NCBI GenBank assembly: GCA_946530355.1
Contig: CAMNAB010000009.1
Span: 1-43,487 of the forward strand
Origin: Firm-04 sp003446315
GTDB lineage: Bacteria; Bacillota; Clostridia; Oscillospirales; Ruminococcaceae
Direction of reading: 5' to 3'
Length of the DNA stretch: 43,487 nucleotides
Shown piece by piece: positions 32,451 to 40,030 of the stretch. The notes under the pieces were generated by a model, which was not told where the DNA came from, made no database searches, and worked only from the letters and a program-made list of their open reading frames with translations. The position numbers and the translations under genes were made by a program. The first letter of the stretch is position 1, and each line of letters starts with the position of its first letter.

Positions 32451-32479
32451 ATTATAACATCAATTCTCCAATTTGTCAA
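32451..32479 (-). promoter_or_regulatory. Promoter of the Tp47-like/FMN-reductase/DUF3793 operon
   Basis: TTGACA, 17 bases, TATAAT on the minus strand, full consensus. Operator copy B follows immediately. Confidence 0.92.
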
Positions 32480-32601
32480 GTATCCAGTGATTCTTTTTCC
32501 AAAATGATCTATGAATTTTGTTTTGTTGTGCAGTATATGCAAAATTCAGCAGCGAAATTTATGCATATAAACGAATTTCTGTCAAATCTCCAAAATACAC
32601 C

Positions 32602-32630
32602 TTGACAAATGTCACACATCGTGATAAAAT
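32602..32630 (+). promoter_or_regulatory. Promoter of the DUF2325-flavodoxin operon
   Basis: TTGACA, 17 bases, TAAAAT. Operator copy C begins nine bases further on. Confidence 0.9.
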
Positions 32631-32639
32631 CAAAACATG

Positions 32640-32655
32640 GTTAGCGTTTGCTAAC
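32640..32655. promoter_or_regulatory. Operator copy C, at the transcription start of the DUF2325-flavodoxin operon
   Basis: GTTAGCGTTTGCTAAC, perfect six-base arms GTTAGC and GCTAAC. Confidence 0.82.
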
Positions 32656-32765
32656 TTACGAAGTCAGAATTCAAAATGAACTCTGCATTTGATTGGAATG
32701 CGACAGGATTCCAGCCACTACAACAACCCATCCGTCTTTTCGTTTCACTATAAAAGGAGAAAACT

Positions 32766-33050
32766 ATGAGCGTTGTAATTGTTGGCGGCAATGACCGCAT
32801 GGCGACCCGTTATCAGGATATTTGCAAGCAGTTTCATTGCAAATCCAAGGTCTTCACCCAAATGCCGACGGATTTCGAAAACAAAATCGGTTTTCCGGAT
32901 CTGATGGTTGTATTTACCAGCACATGTTCGCACAAAATGTTAGCAGGTGTGAAGAACCGTTCCGAAAAGCACGGGATCCCGGTGAAACATGTGCACAGTG
33001 CAAGTGTCAGCGCACTGAAAAAGCTGCTTTCGCAGTATCCGAACGGCTGA
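32766..33050 (+). CDS. DUF2325 domain protein
   Basis: A 94-residue cytoplasmic protein covering the DUF2325 domain: SVVIVGGNDRMATRY at the start, the FPDLMVVFTSTCSHKM strand, then KRSEKHGIPVKHVHSASVSAL. It looks like a small Rossmann-type fold with conserved His and Cys residues. GGAG lies seven bases before the ATG. The family has no established function; relatives lie near metal and redox genes. Here it is first in an operon with a flavodoxin, 80 bases upstream of it, under the shared palindromic operator. Confidence 0.85.
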   Translation: MSVVIVGGNDRMATRYQDICKQFHCKSKVFTQMPTDFENKIGFPDLMVVFTSTCSHKMLAGVKNRSEKHGIPVKHVHSASVSALKKLLSQYPNG

Positions 33051-33130
33051 GCACACCTTTTCATTTTATGTTTTGTGCAGATTCTGCTCTGTGCAATATA
33101 ATTATCACATCTTTAGGAGGATTTTTTAAG

Positions 33131-33538
33131 ATGAAAACAGCAGTTATTTATTGGAGTGGCACCGGCAACACAGAAGCAATGGCGAAAGCAATTGCAGAGG
33201 GCGCAGGCGCAGATCTGTTTTCGGTTTCCGATTTCAGCGGCAATGTTGCAGACTATGATGCAATCGCATTTGGTTGTCCTGCAATGGGCGCTGAAGTGCT
33301 GGAAGAAGATGAATTCGAGCCGTTCTTCACCGCAAACGAAGGCGCATTGAGCGGCAAGAAGGTTCTTCTGTTCGGTTCTTACGGCTGGGGCGACGGCGAA
33401 TGGATGCGCAACTGGTGCGACCGCACCAAGTCCGCAGGTGCTGCGCTGCTGGAAGATGAGGGTGTCATCGTCAACGAAGCACCTTCCGATGATGATCTGG
33501 CAAAGCTGAAGGATCTCGGAGCAAAGCTCGCACAGTAA
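33131..33538 (+). CDS. Flavodoxin
   Basis: A 135-residue flavodoxin carrying FMN as a low-potential electron carrier in the cytoplasm. The phosphate-binding loop is WSGTGNTEAMA, and the isoalloxazine loops are FGCPAMGAE (50s loop) and FGSYGWGDGEWM (90s loop). The start at 33131 is set by TTAGGAGG ten bases before it; an upstream extension of the frame crosses the end of the DUF2325 gene and is not coding. Flavodoxins commonly replace ferredoxin under iron shortage, which fits the operator shared with the reductase operon. Confidence 0.95.
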   Translation: MKTAVIYWSGTGNTEAMAKAIAEGAGADLFSVSDFSGNVADYDAIAFGCPAMGAEVLEEDEFEPFFTANEGALSGKKVLLFGSYGWGDGEWMRNWCDRTKSAGAALLEDEGVIVNEAPSDDDLAKLKDLGAKLAQ

Positions 33539-33674
33539 TTTTTGATTGAAAAAGAATCTTTTTTGCATTTTTGACTGTTATGGCTCCATTTTCCCAAAAA
33601 TCGTCATAAAACGGAATAAGTAAGTATTTTTCCTACAAAATCGTTTCTTTTTTCAAAATAACCTCAAAATGAAG

Positions 33675-33713
33675 AGCAAAACGCCGTATTTTTTTAGGAT
33701 ACGGCGTTTTGCT
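33675..33713. terminator. Bidirectional terminator between the flavodoxin and ZIP genes
   Basis: AGCAAAACGCCGTAT pairs with ATACGGCGTTTTGCT around a nine-base loop. The A-rich and T-rich arms supply tails for both strands. Confidence 0.88.
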
Positions 33714-33720
33714 ATGTCAG

Positions 33721-34497
33721 TTATCCAAGGGTGGTATCCAGTATCATCATCAGGACAAAACCGATCGAAAAAGATACTGTTCCGGAATTGGAATGCTGCC
33801 CTTCCGACATCTCCGGAATCAATTCTTCCACTACAACATACATCATCGCACCGGCAGCAAATGCAAGGAAATACGGCATAACCGGCACGACGGTGCTCGC
33901 TGCCAGGATGGTTACAACAGCCGCAATCGGTTCCACAGTGCCGGATAGCACACCATAAAAGAATGTTTTTATTTTCGGCATGCCTTCCGCACGCAAAGGC
34001 ATTGAAACAATCGCACCTTCCGGAAAATTCTGGATCGCAATACCAAGCGCCAAAGCCAATGCACCGGCGCTGCTGATCTGCGCTTTTCCGGAAAGCCACC
34101 CTGCATATACGACACCAACAGCCATTCCTTCCGGAATATTATGCAGCGTGACAGCAAGAATGAGCTTTGTGGTACGTTTCAAGGCGTTTTTCGGGCCTTC
34201 TTCCATGCTGTTCATGTGCATGTGCGGCGTTACGACATCCAGCAGAAGCAAAAAGCCGACACCAATCAAAAAGCCCGCTGCTGCCGGAAAAAACGCCATT
34301 TTTCCAAGATGGGCACTGCTTTCCAGCGCCGGTTCCAGCAAACTCCAGAATGATGCTGCTACCATAACGCCGGCTGCAAACCCGGTCAATATTTTTTGCA
34401 GGCGCTGTGAAATCCGGTTCTTTAATATGAATACGGCAGCAGCGCCGAGACTGGTTCCAAAAAACGGTATCAAAATACCAAAGATCGTATCAGACAT
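33721..34497 (-). CDS. ZIP family metal transporter
   Basis: A 258-residue protein of eight membrane helices, a ZupT-like importer of zinc, iron or manganese. The metal-site motifs are present on helices 4 and 5: HNIPEGMAVG and NFPEGAIVS, with EELIPEM in helix 7. A His-rich loop PHMHMN lies between helices 3 and 4. AAAGGAG precedes the ATG. The gene stands alone between the flavodoxin terminator and a divergently read TetR gene, 124 bases away. I see no copy of the GTTAG operator here, so it is probably controlled separately. Which metal it carries cannot be told from the sequence. Confidence 0.92.
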   Translation of the reverse strand: MSDTIFGILIPFFGTSLGAAAVFILKNRISQRLQKILTGFAAGVMVAASFWSLLEPALESSAHLGKMAFFPAAAGFLIGVGFLLLLDVVTPHMHMNSMEEGPKNALKRTTKLILAVTLHNIPEGMAVGVVYAGWLSGKAQISSAGALALALGIAIQNFPEGAIVSMPLRAEGMPKIKTFFYGVLSGTVEPIAAVVTILAASTVVPVMPYFLAFAAGAMMYVVVEELIPEMSEGQHSNSGTVSFSIGFVLMMILDTTLG

Positions 34498-34531
34498 TTT
34501 AACTCCTTTCCTGATTGAAAAATATTTTTTA

Positions 34532-34560
34532 TTGACAATTGTCTGTGTTTATGGTATAAT
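34532..34560 (+). promoter_or_regulatory. Promoter of the TetR gene with overlapping palindrome
   Basis: TTGACA, 17 bases, TATAAT, full consensus. The palindrome GACAATTGTC (34534-34543) overlaps the -35 box and could be an autoregulatory site. Confidence 0.85.
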
Positions 34561-34621
34561 AGAATTACATTATAAATAGTATAAAAACCGCCGCAATTAT
34601 GATTTTGAAATGGAGGAACGC

Positions 34622-35176
34622 ATGTACAATGGTGAAAACAAAACTGCCTTGCTGTCACAGCAAATGATCTCGGACGCTTTGCTTCGGCTGCTTGAAATAG
34701 AATCCTTTGCAGAGATCAGTATCAGCACACTGTGCAAAGAAGCACAAGTCTCCCGACAAACCTTCTATTCTTTGTTCGGAACAAAAGAGAATGTGGTGAT
34801 CTATTTGCTGCAAACCCATTTTTGTTATCACCCGACAGAAGATCAGAACATCTGCCGCAGTGCAAATTTCCGGAATTTCTGCATCGGATACAGCGAATAT
34901 GTGATCCGGAACCAAGGGGTGCTGGAAACACTGGTGCGAAATGATCTGATGCATTATCTATATGATGTGCAGTACAACTGCCTGATGGAAAACACACATT
35001 TCATGCAGGATATCCCGCAGGATGAGCGTTTATTTCTGGTGGATTTCATCACCGGCGGCATGAACAGCATCGTGAAGAACTATATGAACTGCGCACGCCG
35101 CGGTGATTGTGATTATCTCGAAAAACTGATGTACAGATTGTTCAGCGGTTACTATTTTATCAAATTACCGGATTAA
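34622..35176 (+). CDS. TetR family transcriptional regulator
   Basis: A 184-residue regulator. The N-terminal helix-turn-helix is typical: ISDALLRLLEIESFAEISISTLCKEAQVSRQTFYSLFGTKENVV in outline (recognition helix around VSRQTFYS). The C-terminal ligand domain is rich in Cys and aromatic residues. ATG 34622 is chosen over ATG 34610 because the GGAGG that serves it lies between the two. It is read divergently from the ZIP gene and its end overlaps the end of the methyltransferase gene by 12 bases. The targets are unknown; the ZIP gene and its own promoter are the natural guesses. Confidence 0.9.
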   Translation: MYNGENKTALLSQQMISDALLRLLEIESFAEISISTLCKEAQVSRQTFYSLFGTKENVVIYLLQTHFCYHPTEDQNICRSANFRNFCIGYSEYVIRNQGVLETLVRNDLMHYLYDVQYNCLMENTHFMQDIPQDERLFLVDFITGGMNSIVKNYMNCARRGDCDYLEKLMYRLFSGYYFIKLPD

Positions 35177-35824
35177 ACCGGCATTTTGCGGTTTGCGAAC
35201 GACACAATGCATCCGGATGCCTTTTCGTTTCTCAAAGCGCTCAAGAACCAATCCGGCATTATCACACAGTTTCCGGATCTCCTCTTTTCCATAGATCCGG
35301 ACATCTCCGTGCCCGGACATATTGAGCAGCGGCATCTCCACATGATTGCAGAACCACATGGCAGCTTTATTCAGGGTCGTATCCCGCAGAATCAGCCTTC
35401 CGCACGGACGAAGCACACGATAAACACTGTTGAAGAAATCCTGCGGATTCGGATAATGATGAAAGCTCTGACTGCAAATAATCGCATCAAATGCATTTTC
35501 AGCAAATGGAAGATTCTCGCAGTCCCCTACAATAAATGTTACATCCGGAAGCTGTTTTGCCTTTGCTGTTTCAATCATTTTCGGTGTCAGATCAATGCCC
35601 GTGTAATGCTTTTCCGGATATTTCTCATAAAGAAGCGAGATCATCGGTGCTGTTCCGCAGCCGCAATCCAAAAGATCCTGAAACGGTTCCCGTTCCAGTT
35701 CTTCCAATATGTCCGGATAGTCCTTTTTACACATGTTATAAATGCCGGCATGATCCGTTTCATAAACTGCCGCAGCCTTTGTGAACTCCTTGACAGACAG
35801 TGCCTTATATGCTTTTGCATCCAT
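35165..35824 (-). CDS. Class I SAM-dependent methyltransferase
   Basis: A 219-residue methyltransferase of the UbiE/type 11 kind. Motif I is LLDCGCGTAP, the acidic loop TGIDLTPKMIE, then GDCENLPFAENAFDAIICSQSFHHYPNP and a post-motif VLRPCGRLILRD. The substrate is unknown. AAAGGAG stands before ATG 35824. Its promoter carries a copy of the palindromic operator also found in front of the flavin-reductase and flavodoxin operons, so it belongs to the same regulon; a role in metal-related or quinone-like metabolism is inference only. Confidence 0.92.
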   Translation of the reverse strand: MDAKAYKALSVKEFTKAAAVYETDHAGIYNMCKKDYPDILEELEREPFQDLLDCGCGTAPMISLLYEKYPEKHYTGIDLTPKMIETAKAKQLPDVTFIVGDCENLPFAENAFDAIICSQSFHHYPNPQDFFNSVYRVLRPCGRLILRDTTLNKAAMWFCNHVEMPLLNMSGHGDVRIYGKEEIRKLCDNAGLVLERFEKRKGIRMHCVVRKPQNAGLIR

Positions 35825-35857
35825 TGAGAAACAACTCCTTTCACATTTTACATGCTA

Positions 35858-35873
35858 GTTAGCGCTTACTAAC
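35858..35873. promoter_or_regulatory. Operator copy D, at the transcription start of the methyltransferase gene
   Basis: GTTAGCGCTTACTAAC, both arms matching the shared pattern GTTAGY-N4-RCTAAC, ten bases beyond the -10 box. Confidence 0.8.
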
Positions 35874-35883
35874 CTACAGTTAT

Positions 35884-35912
35884 ATTATAGCATTTCTGCC
35901 TATAAAATGCAA
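35884..35912 (-). promoter_or_regulatory. Promoter of the methyltransferase gene
   Basis: TTGCAT, 17 bases, TATAAT on the minus strand. An inverted repeat AAAATGC-N2-GCATTTT (35904-35919) overlaps the -35 box. The rest of 35920-36035 shows no convincing gene. Confidence 0.7.
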
Positions 35913-36037
35913 GCATTTTCGTAAAATACAGCATTGCATACAGTTTCTGTTTCGTTCCTGTCCATATTTTCCATCGTTGTTTCTTTGCGGAAAAAATGAG
36001 ATCGCCGGATGAAAAGTAAACCAAATAAACAGATCAG

Positions 36038-36070
36038 AAAAAAGCTGCGGAGCGCAATGCTTCGCAGCTT
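36038..36070 (-). terminator. Rho-independent terminator of the ABC/two-component operon
   Basis: AAGCTGCG pairs with CGCAGCTT around a 13-base loop, with TTTTTT after it on the minus strand, about 20 bases beyond the kinase stop codon. Confidence 0.9.
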
Positions 36071-36090
36071 AAAAATACCGTTGTCCGTTG

Positions 36091-37344
36091 TCACGACAGC
36101 AAAATCATCAATGTGACTGTCAGTCCTTCGCCTTTACTCGAACAGACCAGCTCACCGTTCATTTTCTCCATCAGCGTTGAAGCAATATAAAGCCCCAGTC
36201 CGCTGCCATCAATGTCGGAATCCTTTATGTCCCTGCCGCGGTAGAATTTGTTCATAATAAGATCAAGCTCATCCGCCGGAACGCCTTTACCGTGGTCGGT
36301 GATCGACATTTTCAGATAATCGCCATTCAACTGATAATCAACGTCAATGGAAGTGCCGGCATATTTATAGGAATTGCCGATAATATTCCCGATGACCTGC
36401 TGTATACGCTTCACATCAATACGCAGCAGGCATTCCGGGATGATGCTTTCGTGTACAAGAGAACGTGTGTCTGCTGCACGGATGATGTCGTGCAGAACAG
36501 CCGCGTTTTCATCGGTGCAGTTCACAGTCATTTCACCGAGATCATCCAGCGCAGCAGTCAGCAGGTCACTGACAAGAAGCTCCATCTGCTGCGTTTTTTT
36601 CTGTATGCCTTCCACTTTGCCGAGAACATACGGATCCTGCACTTTCAGATGCAGAACATCACAGATTGTGTCAATTCCTGTAATCGGCGTTTTCAGATCA
36701 TGACTCAGCTCAGCAACCAGCTCTTTTTCTTTTCGTTTCAGTTCTGTTTCTCTTGCTTTTGATGCACGAAGTTCCTCGCGCATGATATCAAAGCTCTCCG
36801 TAAAAACGCCAAACAAATTGCTGCGTTCCATTTCAAGCGGACTGTCCAGATCCCCTGCGGCGATCCTTCCGGCAAACTCCTTCATCTTGCGGAAAGGCTT
36901 TAGAATATTCCGGCTGATATACAGATAAAAAGCGGCTGCCGCTGTTACCATAATCATCAGCAGTATTACAGCAGCGACGGAAAGTCTTGCAAAAGACCTG
37001 TTATACGCCGAAAAGGTCGGGTCAGGTATCGCCGCTGTGGCAAGAAATTTGTCATGATCCGTGACCGAAAGGCACAGATCACCGTTGTTTCTCGCCTCTG
37101 TTAATGTGATATTCTTTCCTTCGGGATAGATACAAAAGCCGTCCGTGTCAAATACGAGAATCTCAGTATCAGGAAACCGTTCTTTCATAATATCAAGATC
37201 CTGCATGTTTTCCCGGATCGTTTCGGAAATATCGTTTTGCAGGACAACATCAGGCGTAAATCTTTGTCTGCCTGTCATAACAAATATTCCGATACAGCAG
37301 GCTAAAGTCAGCGCAATCAGGATCAGCGTTTTGCCGTATCTCAT
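36091..37344 (-). CDS. Sensor histidine kinase
   Basis: A 417-residue membrane kinase: helix 1 (about 5-24), an outside sensor region of about 90 residues, helix 2 (about 120-143), a HAMP domain, then the catalytic core. The phosphorylated histidine is His215 in AELSHDLKTPITG. The ATP-binding boxes are GNIIGNSYKYAG (N), ITDHGKGVP (G1), FYRGRD (F) and GSGLGLYI (G2). The start overlaps the regulator's stop as ATGA, so the pair is translationally coupled. It is the last gene of a five-gene operon with an ABC transporter and probably senses the compound that the transporter handles. It is larger and has a longer sensor loop than the BceS type. Confidence 0.95.
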   Translation of the reverse strand: MRYGKTLILIALTLACCIGIFVMTGRQRFTPDVVLQNDISETIRENMQDLDIMKERFPDTEILVFDTDGFCIYPEGKNITLTEARNNGDLCLSVTDHDKFLATAAIPDPTFSAYNRSFARLSVAAVILLMIMVTAAAAFYLYISRNILKPFRKMKEFAGRIAAGDLDSPLEMERSNLFGVFTESFDIMREELRASKARETELKRKEKELVAELSHDLKTPITGIDTICDVLHLKVQDPYVLGKVEGIQKKTQQMELLVSDLLTAALDDLGEMTVNCTDENAAVLHDIIRAADTRSLVHESIIPECLLRIDVKRIQQVIGNIIGNSYKYAGTSIDVDYQLNGDYLKMSITDHGKGVPADELDLIMNKFYRGRDIKDSDIDGSGLGLYIASTLMEKMNGELVCSSKGEGLTVTLMILLS

Positions 37345-38054
37345 CGCGCTTCACCCATGATGTATCCGACACCCCAAACGGTCCTGATAATCTTCGGCTC
37401 ATTCGGGTCGGGCTCCAGTTTTTCCCGCAGATGCCGGATATGTACTGCCACTGTGCCCTCACCGACATACTCATCTTCCCAGACATTCTGCAAAAATTCA
37501 TCCTTTGTAATGACCTTGCCCCTGTGTTCCAGAAAATAAAGCAGCATTTTATATTCAAGTGCTTTCAGCGGGATCTGTTTACTGTTTTTTCTGATGCAAT
37601 GAGACTGTGTATCCAGAAACAGTCCGTCCTCAATCTCTATTTTCTGACTGTCTGCTGTGGCAGACGGCACTTTGACTGACGGCTGCGTGTTCTCGTAACG
37701 GTTCAGGATCGCCCTGACCTTTGCAAGAAGAATGTTCATCTTAAACGGCTTCTTGATATAATCATCTCCGCCGATATTCAGCGCCATCAGCACATCATCG
37801 TCGCTTGTGCGGGCACTGATAAAAAGGATCGGCATATTGTATTCGTTCCGGATCTGCTTACACAATCGAAAGCCCGACTTTTCACCCAAATTGATATCCA
37901 GAAGCAGCAGAGAAACCGTGTTCTGCGCAAGAAAATCCACTGCACGTTCATAGCTTGTCACATAAGCTGTTTTGATGTCGAACGCATTGAAATATTCAGC
38001 CGTATTCTCAGCAATGATCTCATCATCGTCTATAATCAGACATTTGTAATCCAT
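37341..38054 (-). CDS. OmpR/PhoB family response regulator
   Basis: A 237-residue regulator with a receiver domain (acidic Asp10 and Asp11, phosphorylated Asp53 in LLLLDINLGEKSG, Lys in DDYIKKPF) and an OmpR-type winged helix (ALEYKMLLYFLEHRGKVITKDE, then GTVAVHIRHLREKL and RTVWGVGYIM). It is coupled to the kinase gene and lies 13 bases after the serine hydrolase gene. Two direct repeats upstream of the operon's -10 box are likely sites for this protein. Confidence 0.95.
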   Translation of the reverse strand: MDYKCLIIDDDEIIAENTAEYFNAFDIKTAYVTSYERAVDFLAQNTVSLLLLDINLGEKSGFRLCKQIRNEYNMPILFISARTSDDDVLMALNIGGDDYIKKPFKMNILLAKVRAILNRYENTQPSVKVPSATADSQKIEIEDGLFLDTQSHCIRKNSKQIPLKALEYKMLLYFLEHRGKVITKDEFLQNVWEDEYVGEGTVAVHIRHLREKLEPDPNEPKIIRTVWGVGYIMGEAR

Positions 38055-38067
38055 ATGATCTCTTCTT

Positions 38068-40011
38068 TCAGCCGATACCCACTTGATTTCCGCTTTCGCC
38101 TATGAATACTGCTTTTCCGTTTTCAGGAAACGTGATCGTGTTCCCGTAGTTCTTCATATAGCTTGAATATACCACATGGTCAAACTTGTCGTACACATAA
38201 ACTGCTGCTTTTTCGGGGATATCGAGAGTAACAGACTTTAAGCCCATTTCACTTATATTATACCACTTTGCCCGTCCCGATTCAAGGGGTATTTCGTGAA
38301 TATCTGCTGTAAGATCAGCGATCGCGTCCGAACGGATCATGGTCAGTGCCATATCATCGGTGCGCAGATATTCAGCGCCGTTCTCATTGAACACCGTAAA
38401 ATCAAGCATATCTCTTCCTGCTGATCCCGGTATCATCACAAAGCCCGCAGCTTTATTCTCATCTGTAAAGCGCACCGTTTTGTCAAGTCCCTGTATTTTT
38501 GCATACCCGTGAATCTCCTTCGGCACAGTCAGTTTTATGCAGGGGGTGATATTGTAAATGGCGTTGGAATACTTCAGGGAAGTAATATAATATTTGCTGC
38601 CGTTTCGCCGATCCCAAGCCTGCTGGATGCTTGCACCTGCTTCATATTCCCCTACTCTTTGCAGAGCATAACTGCTGTCAATATTCCGCCCGAAATTGTC
38701 TGCATAGGTATTCTCGTCGCTGCAAATATAGGTTTTGCCGTCCCTTTCGGTAAATGTGAGCAGCTCCTGATTCTCCGACTGTAGAAAGCTGTCGGTATCC
38801 GGCTGACCGTCCATCCGTACAAAACAGTCAGCAGATGTATACAGATACCGCTGCGGTTTCGGAGTCTCTGCGGTGATTTCGGTGATTTCCATATATCGGC
38901 TGTCCGGAAACGCAACTTTGAATATGCCTTCTTCCCTTGCATAGATATCTGCCATTTTCAAATATTTCTCCGGAACAGTATCAACTGTTTCCATTTTCAC
39001 AGGCGCATCAAAGGAAACTGTGATACCCTTCTCAGCAAGCGCTGCGATCATCAGTTTTTCGGTCAGCAGCATGGTATCTGACGAAGCACCGCCGTTCATC
39101 GTCACGGATACACTGATCTGCTCATCCGGCGCAACCATAAGCCCTGCATATTGATGAAACAGCGAACCGCCCTTCATCATAAGCTGCACATCCTGATCGA
39201 GTTTCCAGTTTTTGCTGAAATCCACTGAGTCCCAGCCCAGACCGAATGCATTTTCGTATCTGTCACGGGCGTTGTTCACTTGCATTTTATTCTTTGTCTG
39301 CTGTGAAAGCAGCGTGTCGTTCCCCGTAAAAAACGCTGCGCCGAATTTGCACAGCTCCGGTGCTGTTGACATGATACCGCCGGAGCCGAATGCCATACAA
39401 TAGTCGGTCTGATACGGGATCCCGTTCAAAATAATATCCGCAGTGTTCCTGCTGCCGTACATCTTCGCGGCAGTTCCGGTTCTTGTCAGTCCAAGGGGCA
39501 CTGAAATATGGTTCTGCACATAATCTGTAAAGCACTCGCCGCTGACACGTTCCACCAAGATCTCAAGCAGTGTGAAGCCGTCATTGCAGTAGGTCGAAAG
39601 CGTTCCGGGAGCAGCTTTCAGGCGGGCATTTTTCAGATATCCGAGAAATCTGTTGTGATAGGATTCGTCTATGTCATCATACAGCATCATGTCATCCATC
39701 TCCATTCCCATAAGCCCCGAAGTGTGGTTCATGAGCATTCTGACCGTGATGTCCTGATACCGTTCATCCTGCATGACGAATTCAGGGAGATAATCCGTCA
39801 CGGGTGCATCTATATCCAGTAGTCCCCGTTCATAAAGCTGTAATGCGGCTGTTGTACAGAACACCTTGCTTACCGATCCGATCGCTGAAACAGTATCGGC
39901 TTCGACCGCTTTCGGTGCAGATGCATTGCTTTTATCTGCACCATTTGCCGCCGTGACAGGCATTGCTGCAAGTATTGTGATCGCCGCAGCCGCTGCTCCT
40001 ATCTTTTTCAT
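38068..40011 (-). CDS. Exported class C beta-lactamase-like serine hydrolase
   Basis: After a signal peptide the protein enters a beta-lactamase/PBP4-type fold: SxxK as Ser46-Val-Ser-Lys49 in GSVSKVF, YxN as Tyr141-Cys-Asn143, and the TVRMLMNHTSGL segment. The N-terminal strands that normally precede SxxK (about 40 residues) are missing; only about 20 residues lie between the cleavage site and the motif. About 300 residues of unrecognised, beta-rich sequence follow, ending in a possible anchor-free tail. AGGAGGG precedes ATG 40011, 19 bases after the permease stop. In this operon it may hydrolyse or trap a peptide or cell-wall compound that the system senses; that is inference. Confidence 0.87.
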   Translation of the reverse strand: MKKIGAAAAAITILAAMPVTAANGADKSNASAPKAVEADTVSAIGSVSKVFCTTAALQLYERGLLDIDAPVTDYLPEFVMQDERYQDITVRMLMNHTSGLMGMEMDDMMLYDDIDESYHNRFLGYLKNARLKAAPGTLSTYCNDGFTLLEILVERVSGECFTDYVQNHISVPLGLTRTGTAAKMYGSRNTADIILNGIPYQTDYCMAFGSGGIMSTAPELCKFGAAFFTGNDTLLSQQTKNKMQVNNARDRYENAFGLGWDSVDFSKNWKLDQDVQLMMKGGSLFHQYAGLMVAPDEQISVSVTMNGGASSDTMLLTEKLMIAALAEKGITVSFDAPVKMETVDTVPEKYLKMADIYAREEGIFKVAFPDSRYMEITEITAETPKPQRYLYTSADCFVRMDGQPDTDSFLQSENQELLTFTERDGKTYICSDENTYADNFGRNIDSSYALQRVGEYEAGASIQQAWDRRNGSKYYITSLKYSNAIYNITPCIKLTVPKEIHGYAKIQGLDKTVRFTDENKAAGFVMIPGSAGRDMLDFTVFNENGAEYLRTDDMALTMIRSDAIADLTADIHEIPLESGRAKWYNISEMGLKSVTLDIPEKAAVYVYDKFDHVVYSSYMKNYGNTITFPENGKAVFIGESGNQVGIG

Positions 40012-40030
40012 GATGAAATCCCTCCTGTTG

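Larger units (their letters stand above)
32330..32765. promoter_or_regulatory. Divergent regulatory region of the flavin/flavodoxin locus
   Basis: 436 bases without a gene. It holds a minus-strand promoter (32451-32479) and a plus-strand promoter (32602-32630), three copies of the operator GTTAGY-N4-RCTAAC, and a 114-base leader before the Tp47-like gene. That leader contains a weak GCTG/CAGC hairpin followed by ATTTTTT near 32400, which might attenuate. No further open frame is convincing. Confidence 0.7.

Noticed and set aside
34610..34621. An earlier ATG for the TetR gene
   Set aside because: The GGAGG that serves ATG 34622 lies within these codons, so the later start is better.
35904..35919. 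AAAATGC-N2-GCATTTT as a terminator
   Set aside because: No gene ends here and it overlaps the -35 box of the methyltransferase promoter; at most it is a control site.
35900..36094. A 64-codon frame starting with GTG that overlaps the kinase stop
   Set aside because: The strong terminator at 36038-36070 lies inside it, so it would not be fully transcribed; its composition gives no family likeness.
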